34,025 nucleotides of DNA from an uncultured Sutterella sp. (GCA_900757865.1 CAAEPH010000021.1:1-34025), one strand, 5' to 3'. Shown: positions 16,239 to 24,952, numbered from the stretch's first letter. Notes: generated from the sequence alone by a model not told the origin. A program made the numbers and translations.

Positions 16239-17774
16239 TTACGCAAAGGTGTAAGGATCGTTCTTGCTCACGTTCTGAGCGGCAATACGCCCGAAGACCA
16301 AGCCGTCTGCAATGGCGCAGCCACCCAAGCGCGACGCACCGTGCGTGCCGCCCGTGCATTCGCCCGCGGCATAAAGGCCCGGAATCACTTGCCCCATGGC
16401 GGTCAAGACTTGCGTCTTGGTGTTAATCGCCACACCGCCCATGCAGTAGTGCACCTTGGGCCAGACACGGCAGGCGTAGAAAGGCGCCTTGTCGAGTTGA
16501 ATGGCCAAGGCCAAGGGACGACCAAAGGTCTTGTCTTCACCGGCCTTCACTGCAGCGTTCCAATCCTTGACGGTCTTCACAAGGGCGTCGACCGGCATGC
16601 CAAAGTGCTTGGCTAACGCTTCAAGGGTGCTGAACTCCCAAATGACGTTGTACTTCAAGCCATTGGCGAGTGTCTGAGCTTTTTCCACGCCCTTCTTATC
16701 CGTGAAGCAGATCGGGTAGACGGGTTTGCCGTTTTCTTCCAGGCTTAAAATCGCGTCCGTACGCGCTTTGCGGTCAGCCAATTCGTTACAGAAGCGCTTA
16801 CCGGTGCGCGGATCCACCATAATGCCCTTCGGGAAACCAGCGATCGTATTAAATTGCGAAACCAAGCCAAAGCCCTTTTCGTCAGGCGAAGACCACGGCC
16901 CCAACTGAATCTGGTCGATCTGAACCGGCGCACCGCCAGCGTTTAACATGGCAATCAGACCTTCACCCGTGGCGCCCATGTGGTTCGTTGAATCCAAACG
17001 ATCGTCCAACTGCGGATCCTGCATCATACGGAAGGCGAGGTTGCGAGAGAAGCCCCCCGTGGCCATCACCACCCCGCGGCGAGCACCGTAGGTCTGAATG
17101 ACACCGGAGTTTTCATCGGGGAACTGGTAGCTTTCGCGCACGACCAAACCGATCACGCGACCGGTCTTTTCGTCACGCACAAAGTCTTCCATCTTGGCGC
17201 GCATGTGAATGTCGACACCCTTTTCGCGGCAGCTGTCGGCGAGCGGACGGGTGATGCCACCACCTGTGGATTCCACGGTCTGCATAATACGAGGCACGCT
17301 GTGACCACCAAAGTGCTGCACAAAAGGCTTAAATTTCACACCATGGGCCACCACAAAATCAAACGCTGGACGCGTGCCTTCAACGAGCATTTTCAAAAGG
17401 TCCACGTGCGAGAGACCACGACCAGACTTGATCATGTCTTGCATCATGAGTTCAGGCGAATCCTTGATGCCTTCTTTGGCCTGCAAGGGCGAGCCCGCCA
17501 CCGCAAACGCACCTCCATTAATGGCCGAGTTGCCACCAATCACGGGCATTTTTTCGAGAAGCAGCACTTCTTGCCCAGACAAACGGGCTTGAAGCGCAGC
17601 CGCCAAACCGGCAAAACCGGAGCCCACCACAATCACGTCCACGATGCGATCGAATTTTGGGGTCTTGGTCGTGGCGTTCGCCACACCCACCATCGACGTG
17701 GTGGCAAGCGCTGCTGCACCACCCACTAAGCCGCGACGAAGTAAAGCACGACGGCTGGTATTGATGTCCTTCAT
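16239..17774 (-). CDS. Tat-exported FAD reductase subunit (flavocytochrome c / fumarate-reductase-like)
   Basis: 511-aa flavoprotein that probably reduces an alpha,beta-unsaturated acid in the periplasm as a terminal electron acceptor. A Tat signal (SRRALLRRGLVGGAAALA) is followed by the FAD-binding motif VIVVGSGFAGLAAALQA. Residues matching the fumarate reductase active site are His265 (TNHMGATGEG), Arg335 (ELADRKART, candidate proton donor), a His in VHYCMGG and an Arg in HGASRLGG. There is no heme domain, so the adjacent cytochrome completes it. Known relatives reduce fumarate, urocanate or other acrylates; I cannot say which applies here. Transcription is predicted from the sigma54 promoter at 17821-17836. 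The start is ATG 17774 with AAGGAG upstream. Confidence 0.9.
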   Translation of the reverse strand: MKDINTSRRALLRRGLVGGAAALATTSMVGVANATTKTPKFDRIVDVIVVGSGFAGLAAALQARLSGQEVLLLEKMPVIGGNSAINGGAFAVAGSPLQAKEGIKDSPELMMQDMIKSGRGLSHVDLLKMLVEGTRPAFDFVVAHGVKFKPFVQHFGGHSVPRIMQTVESTGGGITRPLADSCREKGVDIHMRAKMEDFVRDEKTGRVIGLVVRESYQFPDENSGVIQTYGARRGVVMATGGFSRNLAFRMMQDPQLDDRLDSTNHMGATGEGLIAMLNAGGAPVQIDQIQLGPWSSPDEKGFGLVSQFNTIAGFPKGIMVDPRTGKRFCNELADRKARTDAILSLEENGKPVYPICFTDKKGVEKAQTLANGLKYNVIWEFSTLEALAKHFGMPVDALVKTVKDWNAAVKAGEDKTFGRPLALAIQLDKAPFYACRVWPKVHYCMGGVAINTKTQVLTAMGQVIPGLYAAGECTGGTHGASRLGGCAIADGLVFGRIAAQNVSKNDPYTFA

Positions 17775-17820
17775 TTATAGTTTCTCCTTGAAGACGAAAT
17801 ACATCTACAAGGTATTAAGT

Positions 17821-17836
17821 AGCAAGCACCGTGCCA
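17821..17836 (-). promoter_or_regulatory. Sigma54 promoter of the reductase-cytochrome-lyase operon
   Basis: On the - strand the sequence is TGGCACGGTGCTTGCT, a perfect match to the RpoN consensus TGGCACG-N4-TTGCW with GG at -24 and GC at -12. It lies 46 bp before the flavoprotein start, and a sigma54 activator gene is divergent from it. Confidence 0.88.
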
Positions 17837-17947
17837 ACTCCCTCACTCAGGTGATTTTCAAATAATTCTTTTGGTTGATATTCCCGTCTTTCCCTTCTTA
17901 GAGTGAGACTTCCAACCCCATCACCTAAAAACGCCAAGGGATAACCC

Positions 17948-17978
17948 TTAATCTCATCTTAAGCGATGGCGAGATTTA
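17948..17978. promoter_or_regulatory. Candidate upstream activating site
   Basis: TTAATCTC (17948-17955) and GAGATTTA (17971-17978) form inverted arms that match in 7 of 8 positions. They lie about 120 bp upstream of the sigma54 promoter, a usual distance for enhancer binding. Confidence 0.4.
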
Positions 17979-17994
17979 GGCCGTCACGGTTCAT

Positions 17995-18043
17995 GATATT
18001 TCGTTAAAATTCCTTGTTATATCGTTGTGCTACGATATTTCGT
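17995..18043. promoter_or_regulatory. Operator candidate: repeats of an ATATCGT-type motif
   Basis: A perfect inverted repeat ATATCGT (18019-18025) / ACGATAT (18032-18038) has a 6-bp spacer. The 10-mer GATATTTCGT also occurs twice as a direct repeat, at 17995-18004 and 18034-18043. This could be an autoregulatory site of the activator or its enhancer. Confidence 0.5.
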
Positions 18044-18116
18044 GTTTTTTATTACGTTTATGCGTTGCTTTGCTTTACTTTGCTTCGTTAAACGTTCTCT
18101 CCTTGCGTTTTTAACC

Positions 18117-19748
18117 ATGACTTCCGAGTTGGCTTCACACGTCCCGACCCATCCCGTCCCGCTCTCCCCGGCCTCCTCTGAGGCGTCATCCGCGATTTTG
18201 CTGGCGCTCACAAGTTCGCTCAACTTAGGGGTGACGCTCGAGCACTTGCAAAAAGCGCTCGCCCCGCATATCGCGCTCGATGGCATCTTCGTTAACATTC
18301 GACTCACCGACCCGGATCGCGTCGTGTTTTTAGCCTCCTCTGACCGTCAAGGGGGACGGCTTCGCGACGATGTGGTGGCGCTTCCCAAAGCCATCCTCGC
18401 GCAACTCAAAACCCCATCGGCCGAAGGGGTCTTGGTGCACACGCTCAACGAAGACCCCTTCACAGCGTGGGTGGCCCCGCAATGCGTCCCAGGAATTCAG
18501 AGTTTTGTGATGCTTCGCTGTCAGCTTGAAGGACAGCACTTAGGGATCGTGTGTTTTTGGAGTTATCGTCCCAACGCGTTTAATGTGGACGATTTGGCGT
18601 TTTTACTTCACTTTCGCCATGCCTTAAGTCTCAACGTCGGGTTTGCCGTCACGAGTCGCTTACGCAACACGATGGCACAGATGCAAAAAGAAGCACAACG
18701 CCTTCGTGAAACGCTCGCTGCTCAACACTGGGAGCCACTCGATGAGTTATTGAAAAACACCCCTTCCATGGTGAAGCTCGCCCCAGAACTCAAGCGCCTC
18801 GCGCCCTACGACGCCACGGTGCTCATCACCGGCGAGAGTGGCACGGGGAAAGAAGTGCTCACCACCGTCATTCAACAGATGAGTCGGCGTGCGCACAAAC
18901 CGTTTGTCAAGATCAACTGTGCGGCGGTCACCCCCACGCTGATCGAAAGCGAACTCTTTGGTTATGAAAAGGGCGCGTTTACGGGCGCAAACGCCAGGCA
19001 CGCAGGGCTTTTTGAGCAAGCCGACGGTGGCACGCTCTTTTTGGACGAAGTGGGCGAACTCTCGCCCGACATGCAGGTAAAGCTCTTACGCATCATTCAG
19101 CAGCAAACCCTAAGGCGCATCGGCGGCACACAAGAAATTGCGGTGGACGTACGCCTGATTGCGGCCACCAATCAACCCCTACGCAAATTGGTGAACGAAG
19201 GGCGATTTCGTTTGGACCTTTTTTACCGTTTAGCGGTCGTGCCTATTCATCTGCCACCGCTCTCTGAGCGCCCTGAAGATTTGGCGCCCTTGGGCGAATA
19301 TTTCTTAGAGAGCATTGCCCGCAAGTACGGTGTGCATCCAGCACCCATTTTGAGTGAACGCGCGCTCGAGATGGCGCGCCGTCATCCTTGGCTCGGTAAC
19401 GTGCGCGAGTGGCGAAACGTCTTAGCGCGAGCCGTGCTCTCAGGGCAAAATCCGATCGACGTTTTGGATTTTTCTGACGAAACCCAATTGGACGTTGCGC
19501 CGACCGCATCCTCCGTCGCGACGGTCGCCGTCGCCGCCAACGCAACCCCACCTGCGCTCAGGCAAACACCAGCCTCGCAGACACCTGCCCTTACTGAACT
19601 GAGTTTTGAGGCCATGCAGCGGCGCTACTTTTCAGCCATTCTGGAAGACACTCATGGGCGCATTGCGGGACCCTTTGGGGCAGCCAAGCGCACTGGGCTC
19701 AACCCTAACACCTTGCGAAGTCGCCTACAAAAGTTAGGTCTTCTCTAG
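18117..19748 (+). CDS. Sigma54-dependent transcriptional activator
   Basis: 543-aa bacterial enhancer-binding protein. The N-terminal part (to about residue 190) is a GAF-like sensor region. An AAA+ domain follows: Walker A GESGTGKE from Gly239, GAFTGA loop at 286-291 (contacts sigma54), Walker B GGTLFLDEVGEL, and arginine fingers in RFRLDLFYRLAV. The C-terminus (GPFGAAKRTGLNPNTLRSRLQKLGLL) is a Fis-type helix-turn-helix. It is divergent from an operon with a perfect sigma54 promoter, so it very probably controls that operon in response to a small ligand, perhaps the reductase substrate. The start is uncertain: ATG 18117 lacks a clear ribosome binding site, and the reading frame is open back to GTG 18027, which would add a hydrophobic leader I think is not translated. 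Confidence 0.9.
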   Translation: MTSELASHVPTHPVPLSPASSEASSAILLALTSSLNLGVTLEHLQKALAPHIALDGIFVNIRLTDPDRVVFLASSDRQGGRLRDDVVALPKAILAQLKTPSAEGVLVHTLNEDPFTAWVAPQCVPGIQSFVMLRCQLEGQHLGIVCFWSYRPNAFNVDDLAFLLHFRHALSLNVGFAVTSRLRNTMAQMQKEAQRLRETLAAQHWEPLDELLKNTPSMVKLAPELKRLAPYDATVLITGESGTGKEVLTTVIQQMSRRAHKPFVKINCAAVTPTLIESELFGYEKGAFTGANARHAGLFEQADGGTLFLDEVGELSPDMQVKLLRIIQQQTLRRIGGTQEIAVDVRLIAATNQPLRKLVNEGRFRLDLFYRLAVVPIHLPPLSERPEDLAPLGEYFLESIARKYGVHPAPILSERALEMARRHPWLGNVREWRNVLARAVLSGQNPIDVLDFSDETQLDVAPTASSVATVAVAANATPPALRQTPASQTPALTELSFEAMQRRYFSAILEDTHGRIAGPFGAAKRTGLNPNTLRSRLQKLGLL

Positions 19749-19803
19749 GCGGGGCTCTTTGCTCACACAACACTAAGGCTAAAACGCACAAGCTAAAAAC
19801 AAA

Positions 19804-19840
19804 CACACCTCGAACGCCGCCTGTGGGAGATCGAGGTGTG
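19804..19840. terminator. Bidirectional terminator between activator gene and mscL
   Basis: CACACCTCGA (19804-19813) pairs perfectly with TCGAGGTGTG (19831-19840). On the - strand TTTGTTTTT follows, suiting mscL. Confidence 0.7.
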
Positions 19841-19849
19841 CAAAAACCG

Positions 19850-19890
19850 TTCAAAGAACGATCAAAGACGATCAAAAACAATCAAAAAAC
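19850..19890. repeat. 10-bp period A-tract repeat
   Basis: Four degenerate copies of a 10-bp unit (TTCAAAGAAC, GATCAAAGAC, GATCAAAAAC, AATCAAAAAA) occur in exact 10-bp phase just after the terminator hairpin. Phased A-tracts of this kind bend DNA. Confidence 0.6.
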
Positions 19891-19938
19891 TCAAGGGCGC
19901 GCCGTCTGAATACGCTCGCCCTTGTGCGGTGAAGTGTC

Positions 19939-20418
19939 TTATTTCTGGTCTTTTGCTAACAAATCGCGAATTTCACGCAAAAGCTTGACGTCTTCGGGTG
20001 TGGGCGCAGGAGCCGCTGCCTTGGCTTCTTCTTCCGCCTTCATCAAGCGCTTGGCTTCAGCTTCGAGTTTGTTGCGAAGGCCCGTCACCGCTTTGATGAG
20101 CCAGAAAATCACGAAGGCCAACAAGAGGAATTGCACCACGGCGGTCAAAAAAGCCCCGTAGCCAAACACCGTGGCCCCGGCTTTCACCAAAGCATCATAG
20201 GTTTCGGGACCCGTGTAACCTTCCACGGGCTTTAACACCACGAAGAGGTTCGTAAAGTCAGGACGACCGACCAAAAAGCCCAGCAGCGGATTCACAATGT
20301 CCTTCACCAGGCTGTTAACGATGTTGGAAAAGGCCGCACCGATAATCACAGCCACCGCCAACTCCATCACATTGCCTTTGGAAATAAAGGCCTGAAATTC
20401 TTTTAAAAATTGACGCAT
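19939..20418 (-). CDS. mscL: Large-conductance mechanosensitive channel
   Basis: Inner-membrane channel that opens under membrane tension to release solutes in hypo-osmotic shock. It begins MRQFLKEFQAFISKGNVMELAV and continues VIIGAAFSNIVNSLVKDIVNPLLG (first transmembrane helix). A periplasmic loop and a second helix AFLTAVVQFLLLAFVIFWLI follow, then an amphipathic C-terminal helix bundle (TPEDVKLLREIRDLL). At 159 aa it is slightly longer than the usual 135-150 because of an Ala/Lys-rich linker. It starts 94 bp after the stop of the glycerate kinase gene on the same strand. Confidence 0.95.
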   Translation of the reverse strand: MRQFLKEFQAFISKGNVMELAVAVIIGAAFSNIVNSLVKDIVNPLLGFLVGRPDFTNLFVVLKPVEGYTGPETYDALVKAGATVFGYGAFLTAVVQFLLLAFVIFWLIKAVTGLRNKLEAEAKRLMKAEEEAKAAAPAPTPEDVKLLREIRDLLAKDQK

Positions 20419-20512
20419 GATAAGGTCTATGGGTTGGATTTAAAAAGGAGGAGTACGCTCAGTCAAAAGCTCACCGGCCTGGCGTCGTAAGTCACGTCCT
20501 TTTTCGTGACAC

Positions 20513-21634
20513 TTACGCCTTAGCGAGCAAGCCAAAAACTTGAAGAGCACCTCGTTTGAGGGCGATATCATAGCGCGGAGTGCCCTCAGCCGTCTCCGCA
20601 ATCGGGTAAATTTCAAAGTGCGCCGTGACGCCTGCTCCGGAAAGCGTTTTCTCAAGCGCCTCCCATTCGTCTTGCGTTCGATAAAGAGCGGGCGAAAACA
20701 GCACGACGCGACCGCCGGTTTGCGCGGCGAGCTTCACCCAGCCACGATCGAGCATCGTTTGCACGTCACCAGCGAGCACCACGCAGTCCGCCCCTTCGAG
20801 CGTTTTCTCCAAACCCAAGGCCGCCAGACGGTCTTCGTCTCGCGTGCTTAACTTCGCTCGCAAGAGCCCCGCCATCCCCAGCGCCATGCCGCCTGCCATC
20901 GCGCCACCCGCGCGACCCAAGAGTTTGTCACCGCCTTGGCGCTTGATCGTATCCGCAAGGTGACGCACCCCGGCTTCCAGTTGGCGAGCGTCTTCGCACG
21001 ACAGCCCCACGTTGGCTTGCGTCCAGTCGGCCACGCCATTGGCCCCCATGGCACTCGCCTCGGTGTCACAGAGCGCCGTGATCCATTGCACTTTGGATTG
21101 CAAGAAAAAGTGGTTCGGTGCAATACGATGAATCTTCTCGAGCGTCTGCCCCACCGGTAAGAAGGGGCGTCCCGCCTTGTCTTCAAAGCGTACACCCAGC
21201 GCCGCCGCTAGACCCACACCGGCGTCCATCGTGATCACGCCACCCAAGCCCACGACAACGTGCTTGTGACCCGCGGTGAGCGCGTGCGCAATGAGTTCAC
21301 CCACGCCGTAACTCGTCATCGTCATGGGGCTAAAGCCAGGTTGCTGCAAATGGGCTCCCGCGACTTCACTCGCGGCGATCACGGCCGTATCACCTGCACT
21401 TAAGTAACGCGCACGCACCGCGACCCCACAGGGTCCCGTCACGGGCATCACAATAAACTGCCCGCCCAAGGCAGCACGAAAACTTTCAAAAAGCGCTTCA
21501 CCACCAATGGCAGGCGTGAGCGTGTGTGGCTCCACGTCGCCCAACGCCGTACGGGCAGCCTCGGACAAAATCGCCTTCACGCGCCCCGCAGTCAGTTGTC
21601 GATCGAATGCCTCAGGAATAAACACCAATTTCAT
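20513..21634 (-). CDS. Glycerate 2-kinase (GlxK/GarK family)
   Basis: 373-aa glycerate kinase type 1, which phosphorylates D-glycerate with ATP to feed glycerate into lower glycolysis. Family features: start MKLVFIPEAFDRQLTAGRVK (the usual form is iapDSFKgslsa), VTGPCGVAVRARY, MTMTSYGVGELI, HVVVGLGGVITMDAGVGLAAALG with the GG..T.DgG.G nucleotide-binding type motif, and ITALCDTEASAMG. In this last segment the usual cDV.NPL.G is changed to CDTEASAMG. A hairpin overlaps the stop codon. The role in photorespiratory-like or sugar-acid catabolism is not shown by neighbours. Confidence 0.88.
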   Translation of the reverse strand: MKLVFIPEAFDRQLTAGRVKAILSEAARTALGDVEPHTLTPAIGGEALFESFRAALGGQFIVMPVTGPCGVAVRARYLSAGDTAVIAASEVAGAHLQQPGFSPMTMTSYGVGELIAHALTAGHKHVVVGLGGVITMDAGVGLAAALGVRFEDKAGRPFLPVGQTLEKIHRIAPNHFFLQSKVQWITALCDTEASAMGANGVADWTQANVGLSCEDARQLEAGVRHLADTIKRQGGDKLLGRAGGAMAGGMALGMAGLLRAKLSTRDEDRLAALGLEKTLEGADCVVLAGDVQTMLDRGWVKLAAQTGGRVVLFSPALYRTQDEWEALEKTLSGAGVTAHFEIYPIAETAEGTPRYDIALKRGALQVFGLLAKA

Positions 21635-22458
21635 TTTGTTTTCGTCTCTTTTTTTGGGATGGCAGAAGATGAGAGTGAACTCAATGAAACGAAAGACGTG
21701 AAAAATACCCTGGATGTATCATCACCTTTATTCTTGTTCCACTAAGCCAATCTGAGTATTTTAGCATTACCGATTATTTTTAGACGAGCCTCGAGCACAG
21801 CCTTACATTTTTCGAAAAACACACCTCGACTGCCTACACTGAACTCCGAGAAATGAACAGCGAGGCTCGCGAGCTGGGGTTTCTTGCTAAGACGATCCGA
21901 AGAGCACCCAGTATTCGAGGCCGTCCAGCGATCCTACGCTGTGAGCAACGGGCGCTTCTAACGCATTTATGGGATAAATGACGAGCCACGCCCAGCCTTT
22001 TTTCTCGACGCGTGTTGAGTGTCCTGACCTTTTCTTTCCGACACAAAACCCATGCTCAATTAAAACCTCCCCATCAAGAATGTTTTTTCTTTTCGTCTCT
22101 AAGATGGCATGGTTGGCAAATATGAGTGAATTTTAATTGCGGATGACTTTAAAAAATTACTCTCAGTGATCAATCCATTTTTAAAAAATCATGATCACTT
22201 TTTTAGACTAATCCTTTCGTTCGAAAATTTGTGTCTCTTTTATTCATCTTGTAGAAAAAGTTGTTCCCTTCACCCTATCCTGATAGGCTATAAGGTCTCT
22301 TAGTGTTGCGAGGTGAACCACCTTTAAAAAATCGGCTACAGAAGGCTAAGAAAAACACATTTCTGAATCCTCGCACCTAAAGTACCCAAAAGCGGTTGTC
22401 CCGGCTGGTCTGACCAACCCTACGCCAGTGCCTCAACCGCGACTAAACGGGTAGCCCT
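21635..22458. other. Intergenic stretch without a gene
   Basis: About 820 bp upstream of the winged-helix regulator. No credible ORF. It is AT-rich around 22050-22260 (probable promoter region). CCTATC/GATAGG forms a short hairpin near 22275. GCGGTTG (22392-22398) pairs with CAACCGC (22434-22440) around an inner TGGT/ACCA hairpin, suggesting that RNA structure begins here. Confidence 0.4.
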
Positions 22459-22599
22459 CATCCAGATCACTTGTCGTGCCCGTCGCCAACTGCATAGCAA
22501 GTCACGGAATCGATTCACCCTCCGCTCACGTTGAGCGGAAGTCCCTTTACTGACGGTGTGGCCCAATCGGCCCATCGCCCGATCTGGATGATCTGGATG
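22459..22599 (+). ncRNA. Candidate structured leader of the winged-helix regulator gene
   Basis: CATCCAGATC (22459-22468) is perfectly complementary to GATCTGGATG (22581-22590), whose core ATCTGGATG is duplicated at 22591-22599. Inside this 10-bp closing stem are an ACTTG/CAAGT stem, a perfect CCGCTC/GAGCGG hairpin and a self-complementary GGCC/GGCC segment. The gene starts 32 bp later. I do not recognise a known riboswitch class. It may be a cis-regulatory RNA or an inverted-repeat remnant. Confidence 0.4.
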
Positions 22600-22630
22600 C
22601 CTTGCTGACCTTTTCGAATTGGGAGAATTT

Positions 22631-23248
22631 ATGCAAGCTTGGAATTTACCACCGTTGCAAGCCAAAGTCTTACAGGCCTTGTTAGATCACGGTGCTGAGG
22701 CGACCTCAAAAGAGCTGAGTGCGCGCTGTGGCATCAAACCCTACAATGCAGTGAGCGCTTTGATGAATCTCTTTTCGCGCGGTATCGTCACTCGCACGTC
22801 CGACGTGGACGACGCGGGCGAAGCGCACTACCGCTATCGCACCACCCCCAATTGGCTCGCTTGTGCCACCTCAACACGACGCCACCGCGTCAGCCGTCCT
22901 GACCACCGTGTCACCAACACCATGTACAAACTCTACCAGCTCGTTGAAGCGGGGCATCAAACGCTCGCGAGCCTGCTGCGTGCCTCAAAGCGCGACGAAA
23001 AAGCCGTGAGATCCGACCTCGACGAGCTCGTGAGCACGGGTTATTTGACACACAAAAACTCACACTGGCACGCGACCGGCAAAGCGCTCTTTTACGATCG
23101 CACCGATAAAGACCTGCACACCCTCTTTTGCCAAATGGCCACGCCTGGGCGCGAAGCGCTGTGCTCGCATGGCTCGAGCCTCAAGACATTACCGCCCCCG
23201 CGACGCGTGTTCGGGGCGTTTTCCTCAACCGATACGGCCGACGACTAA
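22631..23248 (+). CDS. Putative transcriptional regulator with two winged-helix segments
   Basis: 205-aa protein not assigned to a named family. The N-terminus (LQALLDHGAEATSKELSARCGIKPYNAVSALMNLFSRGIVTR) has a MarR/ArsR-like winged-helix pattern. A second similar unit follows (YQLVEAGHQTLASLLRASKRDEKAVRSDLDELVSTGYLTHK). Such duplicated domains suggest DNA binding. No sensor domain or metal site is clear. The start is ATG 22631 with GGGAGAA just upstream; an earlier in-frame TTG (22619) is less likely. It converges on the orphan flavin reductase gene. Target genes are unknown. Confidence 0.7.
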   Translation: MQAWNLPPLQAKVLQALLDHGAEATSKELSARCGIKPYNAVSALMNLFSRGIVTRTSDVDDAGEAHYRYRTTPNWLACATSTRRHRVSRPDHRVTNTMYKLYQLVEAGHQTLASLLRASKRDEKAVRSDLDELVSTGYLTHKNSHWHATGKALFYDRTDKDLHTLFCQMATPGREALCSHGSSLKTLPPPRRVFGAFSSTDTADD

Positions 23249-23320
23249 CGATTCGCTAGTGTTCTGCCCTTGCGGTGGATCGCTTTGATTTCTCATTTTT
23301 TGGTTATCAACAAATGCGTA

Positions 23321-23349
23321 CGGCTCGATTTCTTGTGGAAATCGAGCCG
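23321..23349. terminator. Hairpin between convergent regulator and flavin reductase genes
   Basis: A perfect 12-bp stem CGGCTCGATTTC/GAAATCGAGCCG with a 5-nt loop, placed between two convergent genes. The flanking T-runs are weak. Confidence 0.6.
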
Positions 23350-23431
23350 TTTGCAGTTAGTCGAGCCTCAACATCGCTATCCCCATAACCCAGTTAAGGC
23401 TCAACTGACACCAAGAGTGCGAGCGAATCGC

Positions 23432-24952
23432 TTATTGACCTGCGGCCGCCTTCTGACCTGCAATTCGCCCAAAGACCAAGCAATCCAAGATGGCCACAGA
23501 GCCTAAACGCACGGCACCGTGCACGCCACCCGTGGCTTCACCCGCGGCGTAAAGACCCGGGATCGGTTTATCGGTCATCACGTCGATGACATGCGCTTCC
23601 ATGTCGGTCACCAACCCACCCATGCAGTGGTGCACCTTGGGTGAGAGTTCCCCAATGTACCAAGGCCCTTCGGTAAGAGGCACCTGGTCGTTATTGATGT
23701 ATCGACCCCACACCGGATCCTTCTTCGATTTAACGTAACCGTTAAATTCGTCGATCTGCTTTTGCAATACCGCTGGATCCATACCACCGGCCTTGGCCAT
23801 GTCGGCTACGGTGTCGTACTTCTCGATGATCTTACGCTCGAGCATCTTTTCCAAGAATCCGGGGCGCTGCTTCTTCATCGGGGCAACGTTCGCCTCGTTG
23901 GCAATCGCGAAGCACTTCTTGCCCTTGACCTGCTCGACCATGATGGCATCGGCACGGATCTTACGGTTGGCAAGCTCGTTAATGAAGCGAACACCGTCAG
24001 AGTTCACCCAAAGACCGTATTCAGCCGCAGCCGTTTGGTTAAACATCCAACCAATCCCGAGCCCCTTTTCACGCGGATTGCCCCAAGGCCCGCACTGCAC
24101 CCAGTCGTTTTGCACCTGAAGCGCACCGATGTTGCTCGTTTCGCGCCAGAGCTCAGACGTCGCGCCCGGCTGATTGGTCGTATCGAGTTTTTCCGAAAGC
24201 TTCGGATCTTGATACATACGGTATTTCACGTCAGCAGCGAACCCGCCGTAGCAGAGCACCAAGCCTTTCTTCGCCTGAATGGTCTTCACTTTCCCTGAAT
24301 CTTTCTTCGGGAAGCGATAGCCTTCGCGCACCTGCACGCCCGTCACACGACCGTTGGGATCGCGGAAGATGTGTTCAACGAAGCATTTGAGTTTAAGGGG
24401 CACCCCCTGGCGCTTGATCGCTTCGAGCTGCTTACGCACAATGCCCGAGCCCGACCCGTTCTTCGTCGTGACGTAGCGTGGCACCGAGTGGCCGCCTTCT
24501 TGGCCGATCGCGTCCGGCAAGTATTCCACGCCCAACTCTTTAATTGTCCACTCGTAGTTGCTCAACGCGCTTTGCGCCAACAAACGCACTTTGGGGAGAT
24601 AGTTCATATAGAGACCCGCCGCCAAAATGTCCTTTTCTAGGAGTTCGGGCGAATCCTTAATGCCGTGCATGGCCTGCTGCGGGCAACCCGTGGCCGTCAA
24701 AATACCACCGTTAATGATGGAGTTACCGCCAGCGGTGGGCATTTTTTCCAAGACCACCACCGAGGCCCCGGCCTTTTTCGCTTCGTACGCGGCTGCAAGA
24801 CCCGCAAAGCCCGAGCCAATCACCACTACGTCGTAGGACTCATCCCACTTGGCTGGCGCTTTCACGCTCTTGGCTTGCGCAACGGTACTCACCATGGCAG
24901 CACCGCTTAAGAGAGCGCCACCCACAAAATGTCGACGGGAAATATCGGTCAT
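23432..24952 (-). CDS. Second Tat-exported FAD reductase (orphan, no adjacent cytochrome)
   Basis: 506-aa paralogue of the flavoprotein at 16239-17774. Tat signal SRRHFVGGALLSGAAMV, FAD motif VVVIGSGFAGLAAAYEA, candidate catalytic Arg in NELANRKIRAD, His in VHHCMGG and Arg in HGAVRLGS. The position equal to His265 of the paralogue is Gln261 (TTNQPGATSELW), and the neighbouring Gly-Glu-Gly is lost. In fumarate reductase this His helps bind one carboxylate, so the substrate should differ. No heme protein gene adjoins it; it may share the cytochrome at 15845-16222. A promoter with an FNR-type box lies upstream, which fits anaerobic respiration. Convergent with the winged-helix regulator. Confidence 0.88.
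   Translation of the reverse strand: MTDISRRHFVGGALLSGAAMVSTVAQAKSVKAPAKWDESYDVVVIGSGFAGLAAAYEAKKAGASVVVLEKMPTAGGNSIINGGILTATGCPQQAMHGIKDSPELLEKDILAAGLYMNYLPKVRLLAQSALSNYEWTIKELGVEYLPDAIGQEGGHSVPRYVTTKNGSGSGIVRKQLEAIKRQGVPLKLKCFVEHIFRDPNGRVTGVQVREGYRFPKKDSGKVKTIQAKKGLVLCYGGFAADVKYRMYQDPKLSEKLDTTNQPGATSELWRETSNIGALQVQNDWVQCGPWGNPREKGLGIGWMFNQTAAAEYGLWVNSDGVRFINELANRKIRADAIMVEQVKGKKCFAIANEANVAPMKKQRPGFLEKMLERKIIEKYDTVADMAKAGGMDPAVLQKQIDEFNGYVKSKKDPVWGRYINNDQVPLTEGPWYIGELSPKVHHCMGGLVTDMEAHVIDVMTDKPIPGLYAAGEATGGVHGAVRLGSVAILDCLVFGRIAGQKAAAGQ

Noticed and set aside
22420..22665. 81-codon frame antisense to the winged-helix leader
   Set aside because: Composition is not protein-like, and it spans the hairpins and the start of the real gene.
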